Below, piece by piece: positions 1 through 7,305 of a stretch of DNA of 64,000 nucleotides. The translations under genes and the position numbers were made by a program. Source of the stretch: HRBIN12 sp035762085 (GTDB taxonomy: Bacteria > Actinomycetota > UBA4738 > HRBIN12); the NCBI GenBank assembly GCA_035762085.1, contig DASTPT010000032.1, positions 14,448-78,447 of the forward strand, read 5' to 3'. The notes below the pieces were generated by a model that did not search any database, had not been told where the DNA came from, and was given only the letters and a program-made list of their open reading frames with translations. Position 1 is the first letter of the stretch. Each line of letters begins with the position of its first letter.

Positions 1-2
1 TC

Positions 3-1334
3 GACCGGGTGGCCACCGAGGAGCTGCTCGAGGGTCTCGGCTTCGCGAGCCCGGCGACCTCCTACGAGGTGCTGGCCCGGCTCGTCGATCCCTCGACCCG
101 GATGGGCAAGGTGCTCTCGCACGTCTTCCGGGTGATGGCGCCGGCGCTCGCGCTCTCGGCCAGTCCGGACGCGGCGCTCGTCCGGCTGGAGCGCGTCGCC
201 GAGGCCGCCGCGGCCGAGCCCCGGATCGCGGACGTCCTCGCGAGCGATCCCGGCGTCGCGCGGCGGTTGGCGCACGCTGTCGGTGCGTCATCGTTCGCGA
301 CCGACGTCCTCGCGGCGACGCCGACGCGCGTGCTGGCGCTCGAGGCCGGCGGCGGGGGCGACCCGCAGGCGGAGCTGGTGGCGGCGATCGCCCGGACCGC
401 CGCGCGGGAGCTGGGGCCGAAGGAGACCGGCCTCGCGCTCTCGGCCGTCGCCGACCGGGTCGTTCGGGACGCGGTCCGGGAGGCCGCGCCCGAGCTGCCG
501 TTCGCGGTGATCGGTCTCGGCAAGCTCGGAGCCGAGGAGCTGAACGTCGCGTCGGACCTGGACGTCGTGTTCGTCTACGAGGGCGAGGGGACCGAGGCGT
601 ACCGCATGGGCGCCGAGGCCGCCGAGCGCGTCCTGACCGGGATCCGCGACGCGGGGTGGGAGCCGGACGCCGACCTGCGGCCCGAGGGCCGGAGCGGTCC
701 GCTCGCGAAGTCGTTCGCCGCGTACCTGGAGTACTGGGAGCGGTACGCGGAGACCTGGGAGTTCCAGGCGCTGCTCCGCACGCGGTTCGTGGCGGGGGAC
801 GAGATCCTCGGCCGCCGGTTCTGCTCGTTCGCGGAGGACTTCGCGTACCCGGAGTACCTGCCCCGCGAGCGCGCGGCCGAGGTCGTCCGGATGCGCCAAC
901 GGATCGAACGCGAGCGCGTCCACCCGATCGAGGCCGGGACGTTCCACTTCAAGCTCGGTCACGGGTCGCTGGCGGACGTCCAGTTCGCCGTGGAGCTCGC
1001 GCTGATGCGGTACGGGGGAGCCCACCCCGAGGTCCGTCGTCGCCGGACCCTCGACGCGATCGAGGCGCTCGCCTCGGCGAGGCTGATGGAGGACGCCTCG
1101 GCGCATGCGCTCGGCGAGGCCTTCGTGTTCCTGTCCGGGGTGAAGAACGCGCTCGAGATGGATCGTCGTGTGCACGCCGAGGCCATCCCGCCGTCGCCGC
1201 GGGAGCAGGTCGTGCTCGCCCGAGGCCTCGGATACGAGGAGTATCCGCGCCAGGCATTCCTGGACGACTACCTCCGCATCACGCGGCGGGCGCGGCGCGC
1301 GATGCTGCGGGTGTTCCGCGACGCGCAGGGGTAG
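3..1334 (+). CDS. glnE: GlnE, glutamine synthetase adenylyltransferase/adenylyl-removing enzyme (C-terminal part)
   Basis: This is the last 443 residues of a protein that enters from the left edge; the in-frame GTG at 9 is internal. GlnE attaches AMP to, and removes it from, a tyrosine of type I glutamine synthetase in response to nitrogen status. The visible part has the nucleotidyltransferase signature GLGKLGAEELNVASDLD about 170 residues in, followed by a helical domain; the family is usually about 950-1000 residues, so this is the C-terminal adenylyltransferase half. Its likely target, glnA with a conserved modifiable tyrosine, lies 1.8 kb downstream, and glnR follows, so the three form a nitrogen cluster. 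mscL begins 26 bp after the stop. Confidence 0.93.
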   Translation, partial: DRVATEELLEGLGFASPATSYEVLARLVDPSTRMGKVLSHVFRVMAPALALSASPDAALVRLERVAEAAAAEPRIADVLASDPGVARRLAHAVGASSFATDVLAATPTRVLALEAGGGGDPQAELVAAIARTAARELGPKETGLALSAVADRVVRDAVREAAPELPFAVIGLGKLGAEELNVASDLDVVFVYEGEGTEAYRMGAEAAERVLTGIRDAGWEPDADLRPEGRSGPLAKSFAAYLEYWERYAETWEFQALLRTRFVAGDEILGRRFCSFAEDFAYPEYLPRERAAEVVRMRQRIERERVHPIEAGTFHFKLGHGSLADVQFAVELALMRYGGAHPEVRRRRTLDAIEALASARLMEDASAHALGEAFVFLSGVKNALEMDRRVHAEAIPPSPREQVVLARGLGYEEYPRQAFLDDYLRITRRARRAMLRVFRDAQG

Positions 1335-1360
1335 GAGCGATCGGTCGAGGAGGTCGAGGC

Positions 1361-1762
1361 ATGCTGAAGGAGTTCAAGGAGTTCGTCGCGCGCGGGAACC
1401 TGATCGATCTGGCGGTCGCGTTCATCATGGGCCTCGCGTTCACCTCGGTCGTCACGGCGTTCACCGACGTGATCCTCGGTGCGATCAGCTACGTCGTCGG
1501 AGGCGAGGTGTCGTTCGATCGGTTCGGCGTCCACCGCGACGGCGAGATCGTGATCCCGTACGGCGCGTTCCTGACCGCCCTCGTGAACCTGCTGCTGGTC
1601 GCGCTCGCCCTGTTCTTCGTGGTGAAGGCGTACAACCGCTTCGCCCGGCGGAACGAGGAGACCCGGGCGACACGCCCGTGCCCGTTCTGCACGACGACGA
1701 TCTCCCGGGACGCGACGCGCTGCCCCGCGTGCACGAGCGAGGTGGAACCCGCGCCCGCGTAG
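1361..1762 (+). CDS. mscL: MscL large-conductance mechanosensitive channel with C-terminal zinc ribbon
   Basis: A 133-residue osmotic safety-valve channel. The N-terminus (MLKEFKEFVARGNLIDLAVAF) is the classic MscL amphipathic helix and start of TM1; TM2 is at about residues 68-91. Instead of the usual C-terminal helical bundle, the tail carries CPFC (107-110) and CPAC (121-124), a four-cysteine zinc-ribbon arrangement. The loop between the TM segments is short. The ATG at 1361 was chosen because it gives the canonical N-terminus and follows a GAGG-rich stretch. It lies in tandem after glnE, probably without functional linkage. Confidence 0.93.
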   Translation: MLKEFKEFVARGNLIDLAVAFIMGLAFTSVVTAFTDVILGAISYVVGGEVSFDRFGVHRDGEIVIPYGAFLTALVNLLLVALALFFVVKAYNRFARRNEETRATRPCPFCTTTISRDATRCPACTSEVEPAPA

Positions 1763-1766
1763 GGAG

Positions 1767-2663
1767 TCAGATCCGGTCGATCGCGCGGGCCTCCATCCGG
1801 GGGCCGAAGGCCGGCGGTCGGATCTCGGCGGCCTCGATGAGGAGCTGGACGCGCCCCCGGTGCGGGCGGTAGCGCTCGAGGAGCTCGAGCATCCGCTCGT
1901 CGGTCCCCCGGGGCTCGTGTGCGAGCGCCCACGCGAGGACGTTCGGCACGTGGAAGTCACCGACCGAGACGGCGTCGGCGTCGCCGAGCGACAGGCGCGC
2001 GACCTCGGCGACGCTCCACGGGCCGATCCCGCGAAGCCTTCCGATCCGATCCCTCGCCGCCTCGAGCGGCAGGTCGACGGCCTCGTCCAACCAGGCCGCA
2101 CGGGCGCCGATCCGCCGCAGGACCTCCGCGCGGCGGCGCTCGATCCCGAAGGGATGGAACCGCTCGTACGGCATGGCCGCCAGGCGGCCGAGGTCGGGCG
2201 GGAGGACGAGCTCGCCGGGTCCGGGCGCCGGCTCGCCGAGCGCGATCGTCATGCGCCGGTACGCGCGTCGGGCCTCCGCTCCGGTCACCTTCTGCTCGAG
2301 CACGACGGGGACCAGCCGCTCGGCGAGGAGGCCGGTGGATGGGATCCGCAGCCCGGTGAAGCGCCGATGCAGGTCGCGCACCAGCCCGGGCGCCGGCGCG
2401 AAGGCGGTCGGATCGTCGAGGGCGCCGACCCACGCCGGGGCCCGCTCGAGCGCCCACGCGGCGCCCGTACCCCACGTCTGCACCTCGACGCCGCCGTCCG
2501 CCTCGACGAACCGCAACGTGACCGGGCCGTCGGGGGTCCGAGACGCGCGCCACACCTCGCCGCGGGCGACGCGCATCGTCGGGTCCCCGGACCCCCGCAG
2601 CAGCGGGCCGAGCGTGAGCGCCAGGTCGATGCGCGTTGGCGTCGGGACGAACCGCGATGGCAT
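1767..2663 (-). CDS. DNA-3-methyladenine glycosylase II family (AlkA-like, HhH-GPD)
   Basis: A 298-residue base-excision repair glycosylase. An AlkA-type N-terminal beta domain is followed by a helix-hairpin-helix at about 209-220 (LRGIGPWSVAEV) and the catalytic aspartate region at Asp236 (VSVGDFHVP); QKVTG at 124-128 also fits AlkA. Such enzymes remove alkylated bases such as 3-methyladenine. An in-frame ATG 44 codons further upstream would overlap the divergent RidA gene. The ATG at 2663 is preferred because a TAGCCT -10 element ends 7 bp before it, a leaderless arrangement with no Shine-Dalgarno. It faces mscL tail to tail. Confidence 0.85.
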   Translation of the reverse strand: MPSRFVPTPTRIDLALTLGPLLRGSGDPTMRVARGEVWRASRTPDGPVTLRFVEADGGVEVQTWGTGAAWALERAPAWVGALDDPTAFAPAPGLVRDLHRRFTGLRIPSTGLLAERLVPVVLEQKVTGAEARRAYRRMTIALGEPAPGPGELVLPPDLGRLAAMPYERFHPFGIERRRAEVLRRIGARAAWLDEAVDLPLEAARDRIGRLRGIGPWSVAEVARLSLGDADAVSVGDFHVPNVLAWALAHEPRGTDERMLELLERYRPHRGRVQLLIEAAEIRPPAFGPRMEARAIDRI

Positions 2664-2670
2664 GCTCGGG

Positions 2671-2676
2671 AGGCTA
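2671..2676 (-). promoter_or_regulatory. -10 element (TAGCCT) of the AlkA-like gene
   Basis: TAGCCT read on the minus strand ends 7 bp before the ATG at 2663, so transcription would start at or near the start codon. It lies in the short divergent spacer shared with the RidA gene. Confidence 0.55.
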
Positions 2677-2697
2677 CCCGGCATCCGGAGGGGATCG

Positions 2698-3090
2698 ATG
2701 GGCAGGAGGCTGATCGCGTCGGGCTCGCCGTTCGAGCCCGTCATCGGGTTCTCGCGCGCGGTGGTCGAGGGCCACCACGTCGCGGTCGCCGGCACGGCGC
2801 CGGTGATGCCGGACGGCGCCGAGCCACCGCCGGACGCGTACGGTCAGGCCAGACGGTGCCTGGAGATCGTGCGCTCGGCGCTCGAGGAGGCCGGCGCCGC
2901 GCCCGAGCACGTGGTCCGGACGCGGACGTTCCTCGTGCGCGCCGAGGACTGGGAGGCGGTCGGCCGGGCGCACGGCGAGGTGTTCGGCCAGGTCCGTCCG
3001 GCGAGCACGATGGTCGTCGTGAGCGGATTCCTCGACCCGCGGTGGCTGGTCGAGATGGAGGCCGACGCCGTCCTGCCCGAGGAACGGTGA
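2698..3090 (+). CDS. RidA/YjgF/YER057c/UK114 family protein
   Basis: A 130-residue protein. Family members hydrolyse reactive enamine/imine intermediates made by PLP enzymes, or act in catabolic pathways. The order FSRAV..GHHVAVAGTAP, then the VVRTRTFLV strand, then RPASTMVVVSGFLDPRWLVEMEADAV matches the family fold; the C-terminal 'DPRWLVEMEADAV' corresponds to the usual 'P.ALVEIEAIA'. The canonical active-site arginine position is Arg in 'VRPAST'. Start ATG 2698 follows GGAGGGGATC. It is divergent from the AlkA-like gene with a 34 bp gap. The precise substrate is unknown. Confidence 0.85.
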   Translation: MGRRLIASGSPFEPVIGFSRAVVEGHHVAVAGTAPVMPDGAEPPPDAYGQARRCLEIVRSALEEAGAAPEHVVRTRTFLVRAEDWEAVGRAHGEVFGQVRPASTMVVVSGFLDPRWLVEMEADAVLPEER

Positions 3091-3117
3091 CGCTGCCCGT
3101 CCGGGACGTCTCTCGGC

Positions 3118-4548
3118 TCAGATGTCGAAGTAGAGCGCGAACTCGAAGGGATGTGGGCGGAGTCGGACCTGGTCGAGCTCGTGCTCGCGCTTGTACTCGA
3201 GCCACGTGTCGATGACGTCCTGCGTGAACACGCCGCCTTCGAGCAGCCACTGGTGGTCGGCCTCGAGGTTGTCCAGGACTTCCTCGAGCGATCCGGGGAC
3301 CTGCTTCACGAGCGCCTTCTCCTCGGGCGGCAGGTCGTACAGGTCCTTGTCCATCGGCTCCGGCGGCTCGATCTTGTTCTTGATGCCGTCCAGCCCGGCC
3401 ATCAGCATCGCGGCGAACGCGAGGTACGGGTTGCACGTGGGGTCGGGGGTGCGGAACTCCAGGCGCTTGGCGGCCGGGCTCTTGTAGAACATCGGGATCC
3501 GGATGCACGCGCTGCGGTTCCGCTGCGAGTAGACGAGGTTGATCGGCGCCTCGTACCCGGGCACCAGACGGCGGTACGAGTTCGTCGTCGGGTTGGTGAA
3601 CGCGAGCAGCGCCGGCGCGTGCGTCAGCAGCCCGCCGATGTACCAGCGCGCCGTGTCGCTGATCCCCGCGTAGCCGACCTCGTCCCAGAACAGGTTCTCG
3701 CCCTCGCTCCACAGGCTCTGGTGCGTGTGCATGCCCGAGCCGTTGTCCATGAAGATCGGCTTCGGCATGAACGTCACGGTCTTGCCGGCGCGCCACGCGG
3801 TGTTCTTGACGACGTACTTGTACTTCATGACGTTGTCCGCGGTGGCGAGCAGCGTGCTGTAGCGCATGTCGATCTCGGCCTGGCCTGCTGTGCCGACCTC
3901 GTGGTGATGCACCTCGATGTCGATGCCGACCTTGTTCAGGTTCAGGACCATCTCGCTCCGCAGGTCCTGGTAGTGGTCCATCGGCGGGAGCGGGAAGTAG
4001 CCCTCCTTGTATCGAGGCTTGTAGCCGCGGTTCGGCTCGCCGCCCAGCTCGCGGTCGCGGCCCGAGTTCCACACGCCCTCGATCGCGTCGAGGTGGTAGT
4101 AGCCCTCGTACTGGTTCTGGTCGAAGCGGACCGAGTCGAAGATGTAGAACTCGGCCTCGGGGCCCCAGTAGGACGTGTCGGCGATGCCGGTCTGCTCCAG
4201 GTAGAGCTCGGCCTTGCGCGCGATGTACCGGGGGTCGCGCGTGTACATCTCGCCGGTCACCGGATCCTTGACGAAGCAGTGCAGGTTCAGCGTCGGGTGC
4301 TGCGTGAACGGATCGAGGTACGCCGTGGAGGCGTCGGGCACCAGGAGCATGTCGGACTCCTGGATCTCCTGGAACCCGCGGATCGAGGACCCGTCGAACC
4401 CGAGGCCATCCTCGAAGCTGTCCTCGGTGAGCTCGGCCGTCGGGACCGAGAAGTGCTGCATGAGGCCCGGCAGATCCGAGAAGCGGAGGTCGACGATCTC
4501 GACCCCCTCGGTCTTCGCCATGGCCAGGACGTCCTTGGACGTGGTCAT
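3118..4548 (-). CDS. glnA: Type I glutamine synthetase (GSI-beta)
   Basis: A 476-residue ATP-dependent glutamate-ammonia ligase, the central ammonium-assimilation enzyme, full length for dodecameric GSI. Visible landmarks are LGFDGSSIRGFQ near the N-terminus, EVGTAGQAEID in the metal/ATP region, NGSGMHTHQSLW, and RNRSACIRIP. KDLYDLPPEE places the adenylylation tyrosine at about 404, so this is the GlnE-regulated beta subtype, consistent with glnE at the window start. The start is ATG 4548 with a GGGGGAGA ribosome site. A candidate GlnR operator lies 63-89 bp upstream. Confidence 0.97.
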   Translation of the reverse strand: MTTSKDVLAMAKTEGVEIVDLRFSDLPGLMQHFSVPTAELTEDSFEDGLGFDGSSIRGFQEIQESDMLLVPDASTAYLDPFTQHPTLNLHCFVKDPVTGEMYTRDPRYIARKAELYLEQTGIADTSYWGPEAEFYIFDSVRFDQNQYEGYYHLDAIEGVWNSGRDRELGGEPNRGYKPRYKEGYFPLPPMDHYQDLRSEMVLNLNKVGIDIEVHHHEVGTAGQAEIDMRYSTLLATADNVMKYKYVVKNTAWRAGKTVTFMPKPIFMDNGSGMHTHQSLWSEGENLFWDEVGYAGISDTARWYIGGLLTHAPALLAFTNPTTNSYRRLVPGYEAPINLVYSQRNRSACIRIPMFYKSPAAKRLEFRTPDPTCNPYLAFAAMLMAGLDGIKNKIEPPEPMDKDLYDLPPEEKALVKQVPGSLEEVLDNLEADHQWLLEGGVFTQDVIDTWLEYKREHELDQVRLRPHPFEFALYFDI

Positions 4549-4583
4549 CCGGCGTCTCCCCCTTGCCTCGGTCGGATCGCATC

Positions 4584-4589
4584 AGGGTA
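4584..4589 (-). promoter_or_regulatory. Candidate -10 (TACCCT) of glnA
   Basis: TACCCT on the minus strand fits TANNNT and lies about 36 bp upstream of the glnA ATG. No good -35 is present; that position abuts the candidate GlnR operator, as expected for an activator-dependent promoter. This is inference from spacing only. Confidence 0.4.
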
Positions 4590-4610
4590 GGGGCAGCCGG
4601 GCGCGCGGAG

Positions 4611-4637
4611 GTTTCTGCCGCGTTAACTCTTGGTTAC
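4611..4637 (-). promoter_or_regulatory. Candidate GlnR operator upstream of glnA
   Basis: Read toward glnA the sequence is GTAAC-N6-TTAAC-N6-GAAAC, three pentamers at exact 11-bp periodicity. The streptomycete/mycobacterial GlnR box is gTnAc-N6-GaAAc units. TTAAC-N6-GAAAC matches with one deviation, and GTAAC is a perfect a-type site one helical turn further up. It sits 63-89 bp before the glnA start and just upstream of the -10, an activator position. glnR itself is 0.8 kb away. Confidence 0.72.
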
Positions 4638-4648
4638 GTCGGCCGCGG

Positions 4649-4957
4649 CTACTCGCCGAGGATCCAGCTCTTCTCGTCGACCCGATCGTTCCGGTACGTC
4701 ACGAACACGACGACGCCGCGGTACCGGCGGCAGATGTCGTAGGCCCGCTCCTCGCGGTGCGGGCCTTCGTGGATCACCTCTCCCCGGGTGTCGAAGATCC
4801 GGTGGACGTGTGCCTTCCGCATCCCGATCTCGACGCGACGGAACTCGGGACGGCTGACGCAGCCGCCGGCGGCGGAGACCGCGACCGGGGTAGAGGCGCC
4901 GAGCAGCACCGCGAGTCCGATGCCGGCGAGGACCTTGCGAACCCATGTCCCGCTCAT
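4649..4957 (-). CDS. Small secreted protein, SmpA/BLIP-like fold (putative)
   Basis: A 102-residue protein with a signal peptide of about 30 residues (VRKVLAGIGLAVLLGAS...VSAAGG). The mature region has the pattern 'I..GM.KAHVHRIFDTRGEVIH', reminiscent of the SmpA/BLIP fold repeat (GMT...V..IFGT.G) found in small secreted actinobacterial proteins. The second half is rich in aromatic and beta-prone residues. ATG 4957 follows GAGGAGACCTCCGG. Function is unknown; protease- or lactamase-inhibitor activity should not be assumed. It ends 11 bp before the GlnR box of glnA. Confidence 0.6.
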   Translation of the reverse strand: MSGTWVRKVLAGIGLAVLLGASTPVAVSAAGGCVSRPEFRRVEIGMRKAHVHRIFDTRGEVIHEGPHREERAYDICRRYRGVVVFVTYRNDRVDEKSWILGE

Positions 4958-5029
4958 CCGGAGGTCTCCTCTCAGGGCCGGGTCGAGCGCAGCGTACGCC
5001 CGTGGCCGACCGATGGCGAGCGGAGCCGA

Positions 5030-5332
5030 TCAGACCGGGCCGCGACCGGCGGGGTCGGGCTCCCAGTCGCGGATCGCCTCGGCGACCCGGACGAGGAGCG
5101 CGGCGCCTCCGGCGACCTGGACGAGCCTGCCCACGGGCGTGCGGAAGAACGGGTGTCGCAGGATCACCGGGGCGCTCACGATCAGAAGCTGCGCCGCGAG
5201 CGCGCGGACCCGCCGCCCGGTGGGCGTCGCGAGCCACGCCTCCGTCTCGTCGATCCCGAGGTCTAGCACACGCTCCGCCTCGCGGAGCCAGCCGCGGAGG
5301 TCGCGCATCGAGGGCAGCAACGAGCGGGCCAT
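5030..5332 (-). CDS. Small hypothetical protein
   Basis: 100 residues, family not recognised. The N-terminal 35 residues are amphipathic and charged (LRDLRGWLREAERVLDLGIDETEAWL). A mildly hydrophobic stretch at about 43-58 (VRALAAQLLIVSAPVIL) and another at 69-84 (LVQVAGGAALLVRVAEAI) might associate with the membrane. A TATCGT -10 lies 7 bp before the ATG and there is no Shine-Dalgarno, which supports it as a real leaderless gene. It lies between the secreted small protein and glnR, all on the minus strand. Confidence 0.55.
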   Translation of the reverse strand: MARSLLPSMRDLRGWLREAERVLDLGIDETEAWLATPTGRRVRALAAQLLIVSAPVILRHPFFRTPVGRLVQVAGGAALLVRVAEAIRDWEPDPAGRGPV

Positions 5333-5339
5333 CGCCTGG

Positions 5340-5345
5340 ACGATA
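5340..5345 (-). promoter_or_regulatory. -10 element (TATCGT) of the 100-residue hypothetical gene
   Basis: TATCGT ends 7 bp before the ATG at 5332 on the minus strand. It lies in the 30 bp spacer after the glnR stop codon, so this gene can be transcribed independently of glnR. Confidence 0.5.
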
Positions 5346-5362
5346 CCCCCGACGGCCGGGGA

Positions 5363-6022
5363 CTATCCGTCGGCCGCGCGGTACCCGACGCCGCGGACCG
5401 TCTCGACCAGGCTCTCGTGCTCGGGGCCGAGCTTCGCCCGGAGACGGCGGACGTGGACGTCCACCGTCCGGGTGCCGCCGTAGAAGTCGTACCCCCAGAC
5501 CTCGCGAAGGAGCGTGGGACGGGTGAAGACGCGCCCAGGGCGCTCGGCGAGGAAGCGCAGCAGCTCGAACTCCTTGTACGTGAGATCGAGCGTGCGGCCG
5601 GCCACCGTCACCGCGTAGGAGTCGACGTCCATCGTGAGGGTCCCGAGGCGCACGACCGTGTCCGTCGAGCCCCCGACCCGGCGGCGCAGCATCGCCAGGC
5701 GGATCCGGATCTCGGGCTCGGACGCTCCCGGGTAGAGCAGCTCGTCGGCGAGCGTCTCCCACGGGAACCGCTCCAGGTCGCGGCGCTCGACCACGACGAC
5801 CGTGGGAACCGCGGTGTCCAGGTCGCGGACGGCGCGCAGCACCGCGTGGCCCTGCCCCGGGTTGTCCGCCGCGTCGATCAGGAGGACCTGTGGTCGCAGG
5901 GCGAGCACCTCGGGCACCGCGGCGACCGAGAGCTCCTCGGTCTTCAGGTCGAGCAGTAGCGCGCCGAGCGCGGGGAGCGCCTCGTCGGCGCGACGGTCCG
6001 AGAGCAGCGCGTGCAGGCCCAT
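5363..6022 (-). CDS. glnR: GlnR-type orphan OmpR-family response regulator
   Basis: A 219-residue DNA-binding nitrogen regulator. The C-terminal winged helix (DLTYKEFELLRFLAERPGRVFTR...VWGYDFYGGTRTVDVHVRRLRAKLGPEHE) is nearly identical in pattern to actinobacterial GlnR. The N-terminal receiver (ALPALGALLLD..., VLLIDAADNPG) is the atypical GlnR kind, without a normal phosphorylation pocket and with no histidine kinase nearby. Start ATG 6022 has TACCCT 10 bp upstream. In Streptomyces and Mycobacterium GlnR activates glnA, amtB and related genes; the operator before glnA here fits that role. It is divergent from the MoaD-like gene. Confidence 0.88.
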   Translation of the reverse strand: MGLHALLSDRRADEALPALGALLLDLKTEELSVAAVPEVLALRPQVLLIDAADNPGQGHAVLRAVRDLDTAVPTVVVVERRDLERFPWETLADELLYPGASEPEIRIRLAMLRRRVGGSTDTVVRLGTLTMDVDSYAVTVAGRTLDLTYKEFELLRFLAERPGRVFTRPTLLREVWGYDFYGGTRTVDVHVRRLRAKLGPEHESLVETVRGVGYRAADG

Positions 6023-6032
6023 GGGATGGTCC

Positions 6033-6065
6033 AGGGTACCCGGTCGGCTCCGACGCCGGTACCCT
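6033..6065. promoter_or_regulatory. Divergent -10 elements for glnR and the MoaD-like gene
   Basis: TACCCT on the minus strand (6038 to 6033) ends 10 bp before the glnR ATG. TACCCT on the plus strand (6060-6065) ends 9 bp before the MoaD-like ATG at 6075. The two elements face away from each other within a 52 bp spacer. Confidence 0.5.
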
Positions 6066-6074
6066 TGACCTGCG

Positions 6075-6314
6075 ATGACGATCCGCGTTCGGCTGTTCGC
6101 CGCGCTTCGGGACGAGGCGGGCGCGCCGGTGGTCGAGGCCGAGGGCCGAACCGCCGGCGAGCTGGCCGACGCCCTCGGCGTGCGGTTCGGGGAGCGCTTC
6201 GCGGCGATCGCATCCACCGGGTCGCTCGTGGTGAACGGCGAGCGCGCCGGCCGCGACACCCCGGTCGTCGAGGGGGACGAGGTCGCGCTGCTCCCCCCCG
6301 TGTCGGGCGGCTGA
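6075..6314 (+). CDS. MoaD/ThiS-family sulfur-carrier protein
   Basis: A 79-residue ubiquitin-like protein ending in the diagnostic Gly-Gly (LLPPVSGG), which is adenylated and thiocarboxylated for sulfur transfer. The N-terminus MTIRVRLFAALRDEAG and the phrase LVVNGERAG..TPVVEGDEVALLPPVSGG match MoaD of molybdopterin synthase better than ThiS. No moaE, moeB or thiG is in the window, so the client pathway is inferred. The start has a -10 element 9 bp upstream and no Shine-Dalgarno. Confidence 0.85.
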   Translation: MTIRVRLFAALRDEAGAPVVEAEGRTAGELADALGVRFGERFAAIASTGSLVVNGERAGRDTPVVEGDEVALLPPVSGG

Positions 6315-6374
6315 CCTACGGCCGAGCGCGGAGGGCGCGTTCGTCGGCATCCTGCGATACTCGGTCGCACGTCC

Positions 6375-7289
6375 ATGCGCTTCCGCGACGTCCTCCTCAT
6401 CGTCAACCCGGTCGCCCGGACCGTCTCCAAGCCGACCCTGGCCGTGATCGAGAAGGCGCTCTCGGCCGACTTCCGTCTGGAGGTTGCCGAGACCAAGCAG
6501 CGGGGCCACGCGAGCGAGCTCGGCGCGCAGGCGGTGGCCGACGGCGTCGACCTGGTGATCGTGTTCTCGGGAGACGGCACGATCAACGAGGTCGTGAACT
6601 CGCTCGCGGGGACCGAGACTGCGCTCGGGGCCTTGCCCGGCGGGGCGACGAACATCCTCGTCCGCGCGTTGGACCTGCCGCTGGACCCGGTCGAGGCCAC
6701 GGGTGTGCTGATCGCGAAGGCGCTCGACGACGCCTGCTTCCGGCTGCACCTCGGTCGTGCCGATGGCCGGTACTTCGCGGTGAACTGCGGGGCGGGTGTG
6801 GACGCGGCCGCGATGCGGCGCCTGGACGCGAAGTTCCCGAAGACGAAGTCCACGTTCGACCGCGCAGCGTTCCGTGCCGTGGCGCGCGAGCTCCTGATCG
6901 GCTACGCGGGCCGCCGACCGGACCTCGGCGTGCAGGTCGACGACGAGGAGGTCGTCCCCTCGCTCTCGGTCATGGTCGGCAGGACCGACCCGTACACGTA
7001 CTACCGGGAGCACGGCATCCGGATGACGCCGGAGGCGTCGCTCGACGAGGGCCTGGACGTGCTCTCGGTCCGCAAGCTCGCCCGCCGGAGCGTCCCCCGG
7101 ATCGCATGGCAGGTGTTCGGCTCGGCCCGGCACGTGCACGGCCGCGACATCGACTACTGGCACGACGCCAGCCGGGTGGTCGTGACCTCGGAGACCCCGT
7201 TCCCGGTCCAGGTGGATGGCGACGTGCTCCGCGACCGCACACGCCTCGAGGTCACGCTCGCGCGGGACGCGCTCTGGGTGGTGGCCTAG
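6375..7289 (+). CDS. Diacylglycerol kinase family lipid kinase (DagK/YegS/LCB5)
   Basis: A 304-residue kinase with the catalytic-domain hallmarks LIVNPVART near the N-terminus, the nucleotide-binding FSGDGTINEVVNSLAG at about 60-75 and LPGGATNILVRAL. The C-terminal beta domain (RMTPEASLDEGLDVLSVRKL ... FPVQVDGDVL) is the usual DAGK accessory region. It likely phosphorylates diacylglycerol or a related membrane lipid at the inner leaflet. The start is ATG 6375. It converges on cysH with 16 bp between stops; I see no hairpin in that spacer. Confidence 0.88.
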   Translation: MRFRDVLLIVNPVARTVSKPTLAVIEKALSADFRLEVAETKQRGHASELGAQAVADGVDLVIVFSGDGTINEVVNSLAGTETALGALPGGATNILVRALDLPLDPVEATGVLIAKALDDACFRLHLGRADGRYFAVNCGAGVDAAAMRRLDAKFPKTKSTFDRAAFRAVARELLIGYAGRRPDLGVQVDDEEVVPSLSVMVGRTDPYTYYREHGIRMTPEASLDEGLDVLSVRKLARRSVPRIAWQVFGSARHVHGRDIDYWHDASRVVVTSETPFPVQVDGDVLRDRTRLEVTLARDALWVVA

Positions 7290-7305
7290 GAGGGACGTCC
7301 GCGGC

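Noticed and set aside
2741..4582. 613-codon open frame antisense/overlapping glnA, and a 479-codon frame on the other strand
   Set aside because: Both are shadows of glnA produced by high GC third positions. They show repetitive Arg/Gly/Pro composition and no family motif.
4623..7163. 846-codon minus-strand open frame across several genes
   Set aside because: It overlaps glnR, the MoaD-like gene and the lipid kinase, each with strong homology in another frame. Its composition is Arg/Pro/Gly noise.
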